Assembly (NCBI RefSeq): GCF_007990505.1
Contig: NZ_AP019822.1
Location: forward strand, 1,798,001-1,862,000
DNA from: Pseudoleptotrichia goodfellowii
GTDB lineage: Bacteria; Fusobacteriota; Fusobacteriia; Fusobacteriales; Leptotrichiaceae
Reading direction: 5' to 3'
DNA length: 64,000 nt
Shown here: in pieces, positions 34,887 through 43,651 of the stretch
Layout: every line of letters starts with the position of its first letter
Position numbering within the stretch: position 1 is the first letter of the stretch
Translations under genes and position numbers: made by a program
The notes under the pieces: generated by a model
Seen by the model: only the letters and a program-made list of their open reading frames with translations
The model's database searches: none
Told to the model about the DNA's origin: nothing

Positions 34887-36644
34887 CTATTTACTTTTTT
34901 TCTTCTTTGCAGAAGCTTTTTCCGTTTTTTTACTTTTTTCTTTTGTTTTCGAGCTTACTTTTTTATCTCCTGATTTTTTTGCTTTCTTCGATGTTTTATC
35001 GTCAGATTTTCTCCTTCTTTTGGATTCTCCTTCGGATTTTCTTCCTCTTGTTCTTTTTCCTTCAGAAGAACCTCCGCCTGATTGTCCTCCTGTCGCTTTT
35101 TCTACTAGAGGTTTAGAATCTTTTTTGGAATTTAAAGCTCTCATTATATACTCGGCTTCCTGTAAAGGAACTGTTATAAACGAGTATTTGTCCATAATTT
35201 TTATATCTTTTACTTTTCTTCCCGGTGTTTTCGCTTTTTTATTCAATAAGTCAAGAAGTCTTCCCGGATTGTAACCGTCTTTACTTCCAAGTGCTATAAA
35301 CAATCTTGTTTTATCGTCTATTTTTACTTTGACATCTTCTATTTCACTGTAATTTTCAGGTAAAAACTCATCTTCATAAAAATGTCTTAAAAGAGAAGAC
35401 AATACCTGTTTAGGATCTCTTCCTTCGATTAATTTATCTGCAAGTTCTTCATAACTTGTGTAATCTTCTTCTTTTATGATTTCGTCTATATACGCAATCA
35501 AGGCTTCTTTTTTAGCATTTAATATTTCTTCTACATTAGGTATAGTTTCTCTTTTTATGTCGGTTTTCGTAACTCTTTTTATTTGAGAAAGAGTTCTCGC
35601 TTCCCTCGGTGTAACAAAAGTTATTGCTATCCCTTTATGTCCCGCTCTTCCTGTTCTTCCTATTCTGTGAACGTAAGATTCAGCTTCCTGAGGTATGGAA
35701 TAGTTTATAACATGAGTCAGATTGCTTACATCTATTCCTCTCGCCGCAACGTCTGTGGCAACAAGTATAGTCAATATTTTTTTCTTGAATAAATCAAGTG
35801 CTTTCTGTCTTAACCCTTGTGTAATATCTCCGTGAATACACTCAGCATCATAATTTCTTGCTTTTAATTTATTCGTAACTTCATCCACTTCGGACTTTGT
35901 ACGACAGAAAACTATTCCGTAAAAATTCTGAGTGTAATCCAAAACTCTGCACAAAGCTTCAAATTTATCTTCCTGTTTTACTTCATAGTAAATCTGTTCA
36001 GTCAGATCCGTTGTCAATTCTTCTTTTTTAACTTTCAGAAGTTTGTAATCGTTCATAAATTTTTTAGCTATACTCATTATCGTTTTCGGAATAGTTGCGG
36101 AAAAGAATAGCATTTTTTTCTCATCGTTAGTTTCTTCAAGGATTAACTCTATATCTTCAATAAATCCCATATTAAGCATCTCATCAGCTTCATCTAATAC
36201 GAAATAATCAAGATTGTTGACTTTCAATACTTTTTTTCTCATCAAATCCATAACTCTTCCCGGAGTTCCTACAACGATATCCACTCCGGATTTAAGTTTT
36301 TTAATCTGATTTTCTATTGATGCTCCTCCGTATACTGCCAAAACTTTTATATCTTTTTTCCCTTTCAGCGAGTATATTTCATCAGCTACCTGATTTGCAA
36401 GCTCTCTCGTAGGTGCCAATATCAAAGCTTTTACAGTTTTATCTGCTTCGAGCGTTTCCAGTATCGGTATACCGAAAGCCGCTGTTTTTCCTGTTCCTGT
36501 TTGTGCCTGACCTATTAAGTGTGTTCTTTCTTTTAATAATTCCGGTATCACCAGTTTCTGTATATCACTCGGTTCTTCAAAACCTTTTTTTTCCAACGCA
36601 TTAAGTACTTCCTGACTTAATCCGTAATCTTCAAATCTTTGCAT
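34887..36644 (-). CDS. deaD: DEAD-box RNA helicase, DeaD/CsdA type
   Basis: The 585-residue protein has Q motif, Walker A AQTGTGKT, PTRELANQ, DEAD in VLDEADEM, SAT in FFSATIP, and HRIGRTGRAG. After the helicase core come a dimerisation segment, a DbpA-type RNA-binding domain (KTRLFIALGSKDGYNPGRLLDLLN...) around residues 440-510, and a Lys/Ser/Arg-rich tail of about 70 residues that would bind RNA without specificity. It unwinds RNA during ribosome assembly and mRNA decay, especially in the cold. Monocistronic by context. Confidence 0.92.
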   Translation of the reverse strand: MQRFEDYGLSQEVLNALEKKGFEEPSDIQKLVIPELLKERTHLIGQAQTGTGKTAAFGIPILETLEADKTVKALILAPTRELANQVADEIYSLKGKKDIKVLAVYGGASIENQIKKLKSGVDIVVGTPGRVMDLMRKKVLKVNNLDYFVLDEADEMLNMGFIEDIELILEETNDEKKMLFFSATIPKTIMSIAKKFMNDYKLLKVKKEELTTDLTEQIYYEVKQEDKFEALCRVLDYTQNFYGIVFCRTKSEVDEVTNKLKARNYDAECIHGDITQGLRQKALDLFKKKILTILVATDVAARGIDVSNLTHVINYSIPQEAESYVHRIGRTGRAGHKGIAITFVTPREARTLSQIKRVTKTDIKRETIPNVEEILNAKKEALIAYIDEIIKEEDYTSYEELADKLIEGRDPKQVLSSLLRHFYEDEFLPENYSEIEDVKVKIDDKTRLFIALGSKDGYNPGRLLDLLNKKAKTPGRKVKDIKIMDKYSFITVPLQEAEYIMRALNSKKDSKPLVEKATGGQSGGGSSEGKRTRGRKSEGESKRRRKSDDKTSKKAKKSGDKKVSSKTKEKSKKTEKASAKKKKSK

Positions 36645-36823
36645 TTTACTTTTTTACCTTCTTTCTATTTCTCTATTCTGATTATTTAATATCCTATATT
36701 TTACCAAATATCTCTGTTAATATGTTTTTCAGTCACATTATTTTATTTTTAATAAAATTGATACAAATTATTATATCATATTTTTCTCTTTTATGCTTGG
36801 AAATTTTTTATATTTCGGATAAT

Positions 36824-36875
36824 AAAAATCGACAGACGAAATATTTTTATAATATTTGAAATCTGTCGATTTTTA
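36824..36875 (-). terminator. Terminator of the OMP-tpsB-MORN operon
   Basis: On the minus strand AAAAATCGACAGA pairs perfectly with TCTGTCGATTTTT across a 25-base AT-rich loop, giving a strong stem ending in a T-run. It lies 30 bases past the MORN gene stop. Confidence 0.75.
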
Positions 36876-36904
36876 AGTATTTCATAAAAAAATTATTTTC
36901 CCCC

Positions 36905-38773
36905 TTACTGTTTTTTCCCTAAAACATATACCTCTTCTTTTTTCACTTTTCCGCTTTCATCATAGAATATCCACTTGCCGTCTTCTTTTCCCCCTTTATA
37001 ATTCCCCTCTACTATCTTCACTCCCTTATCGTCATTTATCACTACAGGCCCGTTTAACTGTCCGTCCAGATACGAGAATGTCGTCGATATTTTTCCATTA
37101 TCAAAATACACCGTCCATGTTCCTGACTCTTTTCCGTTCTTAAATTCAGACTCAAGTTTTTTATTTCCGCTTTCATAATATTCACTCTGTTTTCCGTCTT
37201 TTAATCCCTTAACAAAGTTCATCTTCTTACTTTCTTTTCCGTTTTGATAATAATATACCCATTCTCCTTCAGGTAAGCCCTCCTTAAACTTCGATACTAC
37301 CTGCTTTTGTCCACTCTCATAATATACAGTATACTCCCCTTCTTCCTTTCCATTTACATACGTTGCTGTTACTTTCGGTTTATTCCCCTTATAATATTCC
37401 TTGTAACTTCCATCAAGTTTTCCATTTTTAAATGTCTGATCTACTGCTACCTGTCCGTCATCATAATATACATTTACTTTACCTTCGTATTTATTATGCT
37501 TAAATGTCCCCTTTTCTTTTTCTTTTCCATTTTCATAATATGAACGGGCTTCTCCCTCTTTAGAGTTTCTTTTAAAGTTTACTTTGGATGCCAACTGTCC
37601 ATTCTCATAATACAGTTTTACTTCTCCTTCAAGTAATCCGTTTTTGTAATTGCCTTCTTCACTTACTTTGCCGCTTTCATAATATTTCTTGTAGTTGCCT
37701 ACAGGCTTGTCATTCTCATAAGTAAATTCCTGCTGTACTTTTCCTGAAGGATACAAATATACCCATTTTCCTGTCTTTTTTCCATCCTGTGTATAATGAA
37801 GGTCTGCAAGTTTTACTCCTGTATCGTATACTACTGCTATATCTCCTACAAGTTTATCATTCTTATAGTTTCCGCTCTCTCTTACCTTACCGTTTTCATA
37901 ATTTATCTTATATGCTCCTTCTCTTTTTCCGTCCACATAATTTACTTCTGTTTCTACATTTCCGTTAAGATAATATGCTTTATACATGCCGTCAAGTTTT
38001 CCGCCTTTATACGTTCCTTCAGCTCTTACTTTGCCGTCTTCAAAATATACTTTGTAAGGTCCTTCTTCAAGGTTATTTGAATATATCTTTTCTATTAATG
38101 TTTTATCTTCTTCATCATATACAAGCCATTGTCCTTCTCTTTTATCATTTACAAAGGCTCCTTTTCCTATGACTTCTCCTACTTTGTTGTAATAGAAATA
38201 GTTCCCTTCTCTTAATCCCTGTGTGTAAGGTATTCTTTCTTTTATCTTTCCGTTATCATAGTAATATATTGTTTCTCCGTCTCTTTTTCCTTCGTTGAAT
38301 TTTATTACCTGACTTACATTCCCGTTTGCATATGTTTCTGTATATGTTCCTGTATAAGGTTTTTTATCTTTAGTTGATATTGCTGTTTCTGTTTCTCTTT
38401 CGTTATTTTTGTATGTTGCATTTATTTCTATACTTCCGTCTTTTCCGTACCAGTTATATTTTCCTTCTATTTTGTCATCTTTTACATTGTATACTTCTTT
38501 TAGCTTTCCTGTTTCATAGTAAGTTTTCACTTCTCCTTCTATACTTCCGTCTTTTGATGTTTCTATCATTACTATCTTATCATCTTCATCTCTTGTTATT
38601 ACTTTTCCGCTGTAAGGCTTTTCTTCCCCGTACTCATACAATTTTTCATCTATTACCTGCAAATCTTCTACTTCCACTCCCTGCGGTTTTGTCTTGTTTA
38701 CATCTTCATCCTGTTTTGTTCCGCAACTTATTGCCAGTATTAACAATGTTAAAAACATTAATATCTTTTTCAT
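36905..38773 (-). CDS. MORN-repeat (YwqK-family) lipoprotein of the TPS operon
   Basis: The 622-residue protein has lipobox LAISC (Cys17) and then more than 20 MORN-like repeats of about 23 residues with the pattern YYENGK-hx-EGxYKNGKLEG. Databases name such proteins YwqK-family antitoxins from context, but I see only a repeat scaffold. It is co-transcribed with tpsB, 11 bases apart, and AAAGGAG precedes its start. Roles could be a periplasmic or surface partner of the secreted TpsA, or broad protection; both are inference. The repeats are divergent enough at DNA level to be stable. Confidence 0.8.
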   Translation of the reverse strand: MKKILMFLTLLILAISCGTKQDEDVNKTKPQGVEVEDLQVIDEKLYEYGEEKPYSGKVITRDEDDKIVMIETSKDGSIEGEVKTYYETGKLKEVYNVKDDKIEGKYNWYGKDGSIEINATYKNNERETETAISTKDKKPYTGTYTETYANGNVSQVIKFNEGKRDGETIYYYDNGKIKERIPYTQGLREGNYFYYNKVGEVIGKGAFVNDKREGQWLVYDEEDKTLIEKIYSNNLEEGPYKVYFEDGKVRAEGTYKGGKLDGMYKAYYLNGNVETEVNYVDGKREGAYKINYENGKVRESGNYKNDKLVGDIAVVYDTGVKLADLHYTQDGKKTGKWVYLYPSGKVQQEFTYENDKPVGNYKKYYESGKVSEEGNYKNGLLEGEVKLYYENGQLASKVNFKRNSKEGEARSYYENGKEKEKGTFKHNKYEGKVNVYYDDGQVAVDQTFKNGKLDGSYKEYYKGNKPKVTATYVNGKEEGEYTVYYESGQKQVVSKFKEGLPEGEWVYYYQNGKESKKMNFVKGLKDGKQSEYYESGNKKLESEFKNGKESGTWTVYFDNGKISTTFSYLDGQLNGPVVINDDKGVKIVEGNYKGGKEDGKWIFYDESGKVKKEEVYVLGKKQ

Positions 38774-38784
38774 CTCTTCTCCTT

Positions 38785-40527
38785 TTAGAATGTTGTCGAT
38801 ACTGTTACATAACCCCTATGGGATTCTGCTTTTGTAAGACTTCTTCCTTTATCTGTTTTGGCTATCCCTGCATCAAGCGTTACTTTTTCTCCGTAATATC
38901 TTAATCCCAATGAATAGCTTGACAATGTTCCTATTCTTCCTTTTTTATCTCCGTATTCGTTATAGTTGTTTCTTACTTTTCCCAAATCTGCTTCCATATA
39001 CGGCCTTATTTTATACATAAACTGACCTAATTTACTTTCACTGCTTGGAAGTATGTAGCTTAACTCAAGTTTTGTACTGTATCCCATATCTCCAGACACA
39101 CTCACAGGAAAGCCTTTTACAGTATCAAATCCTCCTATACTGTATTTTTCTGTTGAAAATAATGCATCTTTGGAATATTGTCCATTAAATGATGCTCTTA
39201 AAGTTATCCCCTGATTCTTAAAGTAAAAAGGTTTATAGTAACTCAAATTAAGATTTACTTTCCCAAACTGATATCTGTTATCTGAAGGTTCTATATTTTC
39301 TGTCGGCAATGTTCCTGCATTAAATGAATTATCTTCATTTGCTCTGAATCCTTTCAATCCTTTGGAATACGATAATGAATATGATGCTATCCCTTTAAAC
39401 GGTTTAAACATTCCGTTTATTCCTATACTTCCCGCTGTTATATTTCTGTCCTGCGTTTCAAGTCTTCGTTCTGCTAAATATGTTCTTTCTCTTTTTACAT
39501 CAAGACCCATTGTCAGGTTAAGTTTCATATTTGCATCTCTATACAGCAGTTTTGATGTATTTAAACTGTACTGTCTGCTTTTGGATATGGATGTATATTC
39601 TGTCGTATTTCCCAATATTAAACTTTTATCTTTGGTACTGTTGTATGACAGACCGAAACTCCAGCTCTTAAACGGAAACGAATATCCGAATGAATAACTT
39701 TGGGAATAATCGTCCGTATGGTCTCTTCTTTTTGCAAGTTTTCCCATATCCCCTCTATAGGACAAATATATATTGTCATTTATTCCGAACAGATTATCAT
39801 ATTCTATTGTTGCTTTATATCTTTGTTTTTCTGTTTGTGTATCTTCATAGTTTAATATGAATCTGAATGGTTTTTCTTTTTGGGATTCTATTATTATTTT
39901 TGAGTATCCCTGTTTTGTTCCTGGTACTATATTTATTTTTGAATTGTTTGATTCCACTCTGTTCAGGTTGTCTATTCCGTTATCTATATGGGATATATTT
40001 AGTACTTTTCCGTTTTCATTGGTAAAGGCAAAAAATATCTTTCTTTTATCTTTGGCGGTATCCTTGTCAAGAACTACTTCTTCTATCTTCCCTTCCAATA
40101 CTACAAGTTTTACTTCTCCTGATGACTGTATATTCTGATCAGGTTCAAGATAAACTCTTGTTGTTATATATCCTTTTTTCATATACTCATCATTTAATTT
40201 TTTTACAAGTGCTCTTAAATCGAATATATTTATATCAGTATCTTTATATTCGTTTATTATTTTATCTATCTTTTTAGGATTTGCCAACGGTTTTATTGAA
40301 GATGTAGGTCTTTTTAATGTTATTTTCTTTACATGAAACTTCGGTAACCCTTCTGTATCCACATTTGCATCAGGTTCTTTTATTTCTTCCTGTAAATCTA
40401 TCAGTCTTCCGCCTTCAAAAAACTCCCTTTGGTTCTTAGGGAGTTCGTTTTTAAGTATTTTTCCTTCGGAATATGAAATACTGTTTACTGTCAGTATTAA
40501 GCTAAGTACAAGCAATATTCTCTTCAT
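38785..40527 (-). CDS. TpsB outer-membrane transporter (ShlB/FhaC/CdiB family)
   Basis: The 580-residue precursor has a signal peptide (to about residue 20), a proline-containing linker, two POTRA domains (FHVKKITLKRP..., and GEVKLVVLEGKIEEVVL from about 150), then a 16-strand barrel whose L6 signature is YSIGGFDTVKGF near residue 455, and a C-terminal Phe. It exports TpsA-type haemagglutinins with their CdiA-like tips across the outer membrane. It is about 16 kb downstream of the large TpsA, with the cassette array between, instead of directly beside it. Confidence 0.9.
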   Translation of the reverse strand: MKRILLVLSLILTVNSISYSEGKILKNELPKNQREFFEGGRLIDLQEEIKEPDANVDTEGLPKFHVKKITLKRPTSSIKPLANPKKIDKIINEYKDTDINIFDLRALVKKLNDEYMKKGYITTRVYLEPDQNIQSSGEVKLVVLEGKIEEVVLDKDTAKDKRKIFFAFTNENGKVLNISHIDNGIDNLNRVESNNSKINIVPGTKQGYSKIIIESQKEKPFRFILNYEDTQTEKQRYKATIEYDNLFGINDNIYLSYRGDMGKLAKRRDHTDDYSQSYSFGYSFPFKSWSFGLSYNSTKDKSLILGNTTEYTSISKSRQYSLNTSKLLYRDANMKLNLTMGLDVKRERTYLAERRLETQDRNITAGSIGINGMFKPFKGIASYSLSYSKGLKGFRANEDNSFNAGTLPTENIEPSDNRYQFGKVNLNLSYYKPFYFKNQGITLRASFNGQYSKDALFSTEKYSIGGFDTVKGFPVSVSGDMGYSTKLELSYILPSSESKLGQFMYKIRPYMEADLGKVRNNYNEYGDKKGRIGTLSSYSLGLRYYGEKVTLDAGIAKTDKGRSLTKAESHRGYVTVSTTF

Positions 40528-40548
40528 TCTTTATTCTCCTATATTATA

Positions 40549-41208
40549 TTAAAGTCCGAACTGATATCCGAAACTTAATGTAAATCTTCTGAAATTTGCA
40601 CTTCCTTTATCTTTTAATCCGTCATATCTTGTTCCTTCTATTTTAGCAGTATTTACCTGATAAGAAAGTCCTGTTGTAAATCCTTTATATACTACTCCTG
40701 CTCCTACAGAATAATACACTCCGTTTTCAGCTTTAAAGTCTTTTAATTTACCTTCATCCAATACAGCTCCTGTAGCTTTACTGTATGTTTTGTATTGACT
40801 GCTGTTTTTACCGTTTATATTAAATGAATAACCTAAGTCGGCTTTTACATAAGGAACTATATCCGAATCGTTTCTGAAATTATATTTTGCAGTTAAATAC
40901 AAAGGTACCGAATCGTAAAGTTTAGTGTCCGACACTTCTACTTTAAGGTTATTATCTTCCACATCTGTAAATTTTTTCAATTTACCATGATTCTGGTAAG
41001 AAAGTCCTACTCCTATTTCAGTGTTATTAGTTACAAGGTATCTGTATTCAGCTCCTAATTCATAAGAAAACTTTGTTTTCTTTGAAGGAGTTACATCAAA
41101 TTTTGAGACAGGAGAAAGTCCTGCTTTAAATTCAATTATATTATTTTCAGCAAAGGAAGCAGTACTTAAAGCCAAAAGTCCTAATACTGTCAATATATGT
41201 TTTTTCAT
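40549..41208 (-). CDS. Small outer-membrane beta-barrel protein
   Basis: The 219-residue precursor has a signal peptide ending STASFA and alternating amphipathic strands (YELGAEYRYLV, TEIGVGLSYQNHG, LYLTAKYNFRN, VPYVKADLGYSF, FTTGLSYQVNT, FRRFTLSFGYQFGL) that would form an eight-strand barrel like opacity/OmpW-type porins; the C-terminus FGYQFGL fits an outer-membrane assembly signal. It is first in the operon with tpsB (21 bases) and the MORN lipoprotein. Its function in TPS secretion or adhesion is unknown. Confidence 0.8.
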   Translation of the reverse strand: MKKHILTVLGLLALSTASFAENNIIEFKAGLSPVSKFDVTPSKKTKFSYELGAEYRYLVTNNTEIGVGLSYQNHGKLKKFTDVEDNNLKVEVSDTKLYDSVPLYLTAKYNFRNDSDIVPYVKADLGYSFNINGKNSSQYKTYSKATGAVLDEGKLKDFKAENGVYYSVGAGVVYKGFTTGLSYQVNTAKIEGTRYDGLKDKGSANFRRFTLSFGYQFGL

Positions 41209-41253
41209 AACTTTTCTCTCCTTTTAAAGATTTTATTTTGAAAATTTTTCTTT

Positions 41254-41282
41254 ATTTTACCTTAATTATTTTCTTTTGTAAA
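41254..41282 (-). promoter_or_regulatory. Promoter of the OMP-tpsB-MORN operon
   Basis: On the minus strand TTTACA (41277-41282) and TAAAAT (41254-41259) are spaced by 17 bases, and a run of about ten A lies upstream like an UP element. The start codon follows about 45 bases later. Confidence 0.6.
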
Positions 41283-41323
41283 GAGGGTATTTTTCTTTTT
41301 TTTTTAAATGTTGTGAAAAACTA

Positions 41324-41854
41324 TTATTCATTAGGTTTCCAAGTATTTACAACTTTTTCCAGTTCACTTTTTTTGTCAGGCATTCCTTCTAAGGCAATAT
41401 AATATACTTTTCCTTCATAATCAATCAAATTCATAGTTAATTCTCTTCCGTCAGGTATTTTTATAGCTATCTGTTTTGCATTATAACCGTTAATTTTTAC
41501 ATCTTTTTGTGTGATATTGTCATTTGAAATTCCCTGATTAATATATTTTTTATATAATATTTTTCTCCATTCTTCAGCAGTTCTTTGATTATTAACAGAA
41601 TAAATGTTTAATGTTATAATATCATAAGGTGTTACTGCTAATTGTACAGCATTTTCCATTGCATCAGGATCCTCAAACTCAAACCAATCGTTAGGCATAT
41701 CTACAAATCCCACAAGAAAACTACCGTATCTTTTTGTTTGATAGGTATTTTCCGTTATTTCTTCTTTTTTTATTGTTTCTTCTTTTTTATTATTACAAGA
41801 TAATACTATTATACTTAAAATCAACAATAAAATTATTAATCTAAATATTTTCAC
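41324..41854 (-). CDS. Lipoprotein, PsbP/DUF1795-like fold possible
   Basis: The 176-residue protein starts at GTG, with GGTGG four bases before it. Lipobox VLSC gives Cys20, followed by a charged linker (NNKKEETIKKEEITEN) and a domain from about residue 42: FLVGFVDMPNDWFEFEDPDAMENAVQL, INGYNAKQIAIKIPDGRELTMNLIDYEGKVYYIALEG. This pattern resembles PsbP/DUF1795-type proteins, tentatively. It lies after the tandem immunity lipoproteins and before the OMP operon; whether it is another immunity factor or unrelated is open. Confidence 0.65.
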   Translation of the reverse strand: MKIFRLIILLLILSIIVLSCNNKKEETIKKEEITENTYQTKRYGSFLVGFVDMPNDWFEFEDPDAMENAVQLAVTPYDIITLNIYSVNNQRTAEEWRKILYKKYINQGISNDNITQKDVKINGYNAKQIAIKIPDGRELTMNLIDYEGKVYYIALEGMPDKKSELEKVVNTWKPNE

Positions 41855-41900
41855 ATTTCCACCTTTTTTTATTTTAATTTTATTTTTTTATAAAATCAAA

Positions 41901-41942
41901 GCTATAGAGAAGATAAAAGGTTTTATATTTTCTTCTCTATAT
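41901..41942 (-). terminator. Hairpin after the last immunity lipoprotein gene
   Basis: CTATAGAGAAGA (41902) pairs with TCTTCTCTATA (41931), a strong stem with an 18-base loop lying just past the stop at 41985. On the minus strand the following sequence is only moderately T-rich. Confidence 0.45.
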
Positions 41943-41984
41943 TTTTTGCAATTAAATCTTTTTTTATAAATTATATCACCAGAG

Positions 41985-42809
41985 TTATAAAGATATAGTA
42001 ACTTCATCACTGTTATAATATTTTTTTACTTCATTTCGTACTTTTTCCAATTCTTCTTTTGATATATCTTTTATATTTATATATATAACAGGATGAATAC
42101 TGTTATATTTCATAAATTCATACCAGTTTATTTCTTCAAACTTTCTCATTTTACTGAAATATTCTTTTAACCCGCTTCCATATTTTAATATCTTTTCATA
42201 AGAAAACTTTGCTGTTCCGTTTTTATAATCATGTATCATACACTCATCCAATACAAACATTATGCTGGCTGATTCATAATTAGGATAGCATTGCCATCTG
42301 TCTACAACAGATGCCTCTATTTTTTTATCCTCGTATTTTCCTAATATCCTTTCTATCTCGGAAAAATCATTTCCTTTTGATTTATCATATATCAATTCAT
42401 TTAATACATAAGGTTTAAAGCCATACTTAATCATTATATCTATAAAAACTCTTGATTCTTTATCACTGAAAAAAGGTACGTATTCCAAAACAAAATTTTC
42501 TTCTCCCTGTTGAGTAATTACTACTTTAGCTCCTTCTTCTTTTACAAAATATTTCGATTTATATTTTACAGGTTCTTTCTCCACTATTTCATAAAATGGG
42601 CTTGAAATTATTCTTCCTTGGGGTGTTTCAGAATCTCTTACTATATACTTTTCTTTATCCAGTATAACTTTAAAATTTTCTTTTATCGTTTCCACTAATT
42701 GAGAAAATTCTTTCTCTCCTTCTATTTTTCGTTTTGCTTTGTTGCATCCGCAAATTATTAATCCTATTAATAATATAACTAACAATTTATTTAAAGTTTT
42801 TCTTTTCAT
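41985..42809 (-). CDS. Second copy of candidate immunity lipoprotein
   Basis: The 274-residue product is a near duplicate of the one at 42818-43648, with lipobox LIICGC (Cys22). It differs at scattered sites: SSPFYEIVEKEPVKY for SRPFYEIAEKKPVKY, EASVVDRWQCYPNYESASIM for DVLIIDGWWCYPNYESAGIM, and a different C-terminus (SDEVTISL). The duplication includes the upstream GGTGAGATAATTT ribosome-binding region. A tandem divergent immunity gene could protect against a variant tip carried by relatives. Nine bases separate the two. Confidence 0.75.
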   Translation of the reverse strand: MKRKTLNKLLVILLIGLIICGCNKAKRKIEGEKEFSQLVETIKENFKVILDKEKYIVRDSETPQGRIISSPFYEIVEKEPVKYKSKYFVKEEGAKVVITQQGEENFVLEYVPFFSDKESRVFIDIMIKYGFKPYVLNELIYDKSKGNDFSEIERILGKYEDKKIEASVVDRWQCYPNYESASIMFVLDECMIHDYKNGTAKFSYEKILKYGSGLKEYFSKMRKFEEINWYEFMKYNSIHPVIYINIKDISKEELEKVRNEVKKYYNSDEVTISL

Positions 42810-42817
42810 AAATTATC

Positions 42818-43648
42818 TCACCTACTTAAAAGAAAAGTTAAATTTTCACTGTTATAATATTTTTTTATTTCATTTTGTACTTTTTCCAATTCTTCTTTTG
42901 ATATATCTTTTATATTTATATATATAACAGGATGAATACTGTTATATTTCATAAATTCATGCCAGTTTATTTCTTCAAACTTTCTCATTTTACTGAAATA
43001 TTCTTTTAACCTGCTTCCATATTTTAATATCTTTTCATAAGAAAACTTTGCTGTTCCGTTTTTATAATCATGTATCATACACTCATCCAATACAAACATT
43101 ATACCAGCTGATTCATAATTAGGATAGCACCACCAACCATCTATAATAAGAACATCTATTTTTTTATCATCATATCTTCCTAATATCCTTTCTATCTCGG
43201 AAAAATCATTTCCTTTTGCTTTATCATATATCAATTCATTTAATACATAAGGTTTAAAGCCATACTTAATCATTATATCTATAAAAACTCTTGACTCTTT
43301 ATCACTGAAAAAAGGTACGTATTCCAAAACAAAATTTTCTTCTCCCTGTTGAGTAATTACTACTTTAGCTCCTTCTTCCTTTATAAAATATTTTGATTTA
43401 TATTTTACAGGTTTTTTCTCCGCTATTTCATAAAACGGTCTTGAAATTATTCTTCCTTGGGGTGTTTCAGAATCTCTTACTATATACTTTTCTTTATCCA
43501 GTATAACTTTAAAATTTTCTTTTATCGTTTCCACTAATTGAGAAAATTCTTTCTCTCCTTCTATTTTTCGTTTTGCTTTGTTGCATCCGCAAATTATTAA
43601 TCCTATTAATAATATGACTAACAATTTATTTAAAGTTTTTCTTTTCAT
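42818..43648 (-). CDS. Candidate immunity lipoprotein for lipase-like tip
   Basis: The 276-residue lipoprotein (lipobox LIICGC, Cys22) begins three bases after the stop of the orphan toxin at 43652. A relative with motifs VKYKSKYF, PYVLNE-h-YDK-x-KGN-x-F-x-EIE and a C-terminal EYMKFN/ IHPV-type segment follows the other lipase-like tip (50197-51042). A lipoprotein pair partner for a lipase effector matches the logic of known periplasmic-acting toxins. Immunity function is inferred from position, tip-specific pairing and signal. Confidence 0.75.
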   Translation of the reverse strand: MKRKTLNKLLVILLIGLIICGCNKAKRKIEGEKEFSQLVETIKENFKVILDKEKYIVRDSETPQGRIISRPFYEIAEKKPVKYKSKYFIKEEGAKVVITQQGEENFVLEYVPFFSDKESRVFIDIMIKYGFKPYVLNELIYDKAKGNDFSEIERILGRYDDKKIDVLIIDGWWCYPNYESAGIMFVLDECMIHDYKNGTAKFSYEKILKYGSRLKEYFSKMRKFEEINWHEFMKYNSIHPVIYINIKDISKEELEKVQNEIKKYYNSENLTFLLSR

Positions 43649-43651
43649 AAA

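Noticed and set aside
36905-38773. MORN lipoprotein considered as a true antitoxin
   Set aside because: No toxin is paired with it; the name comes from database context only, so it is described by its repeats.
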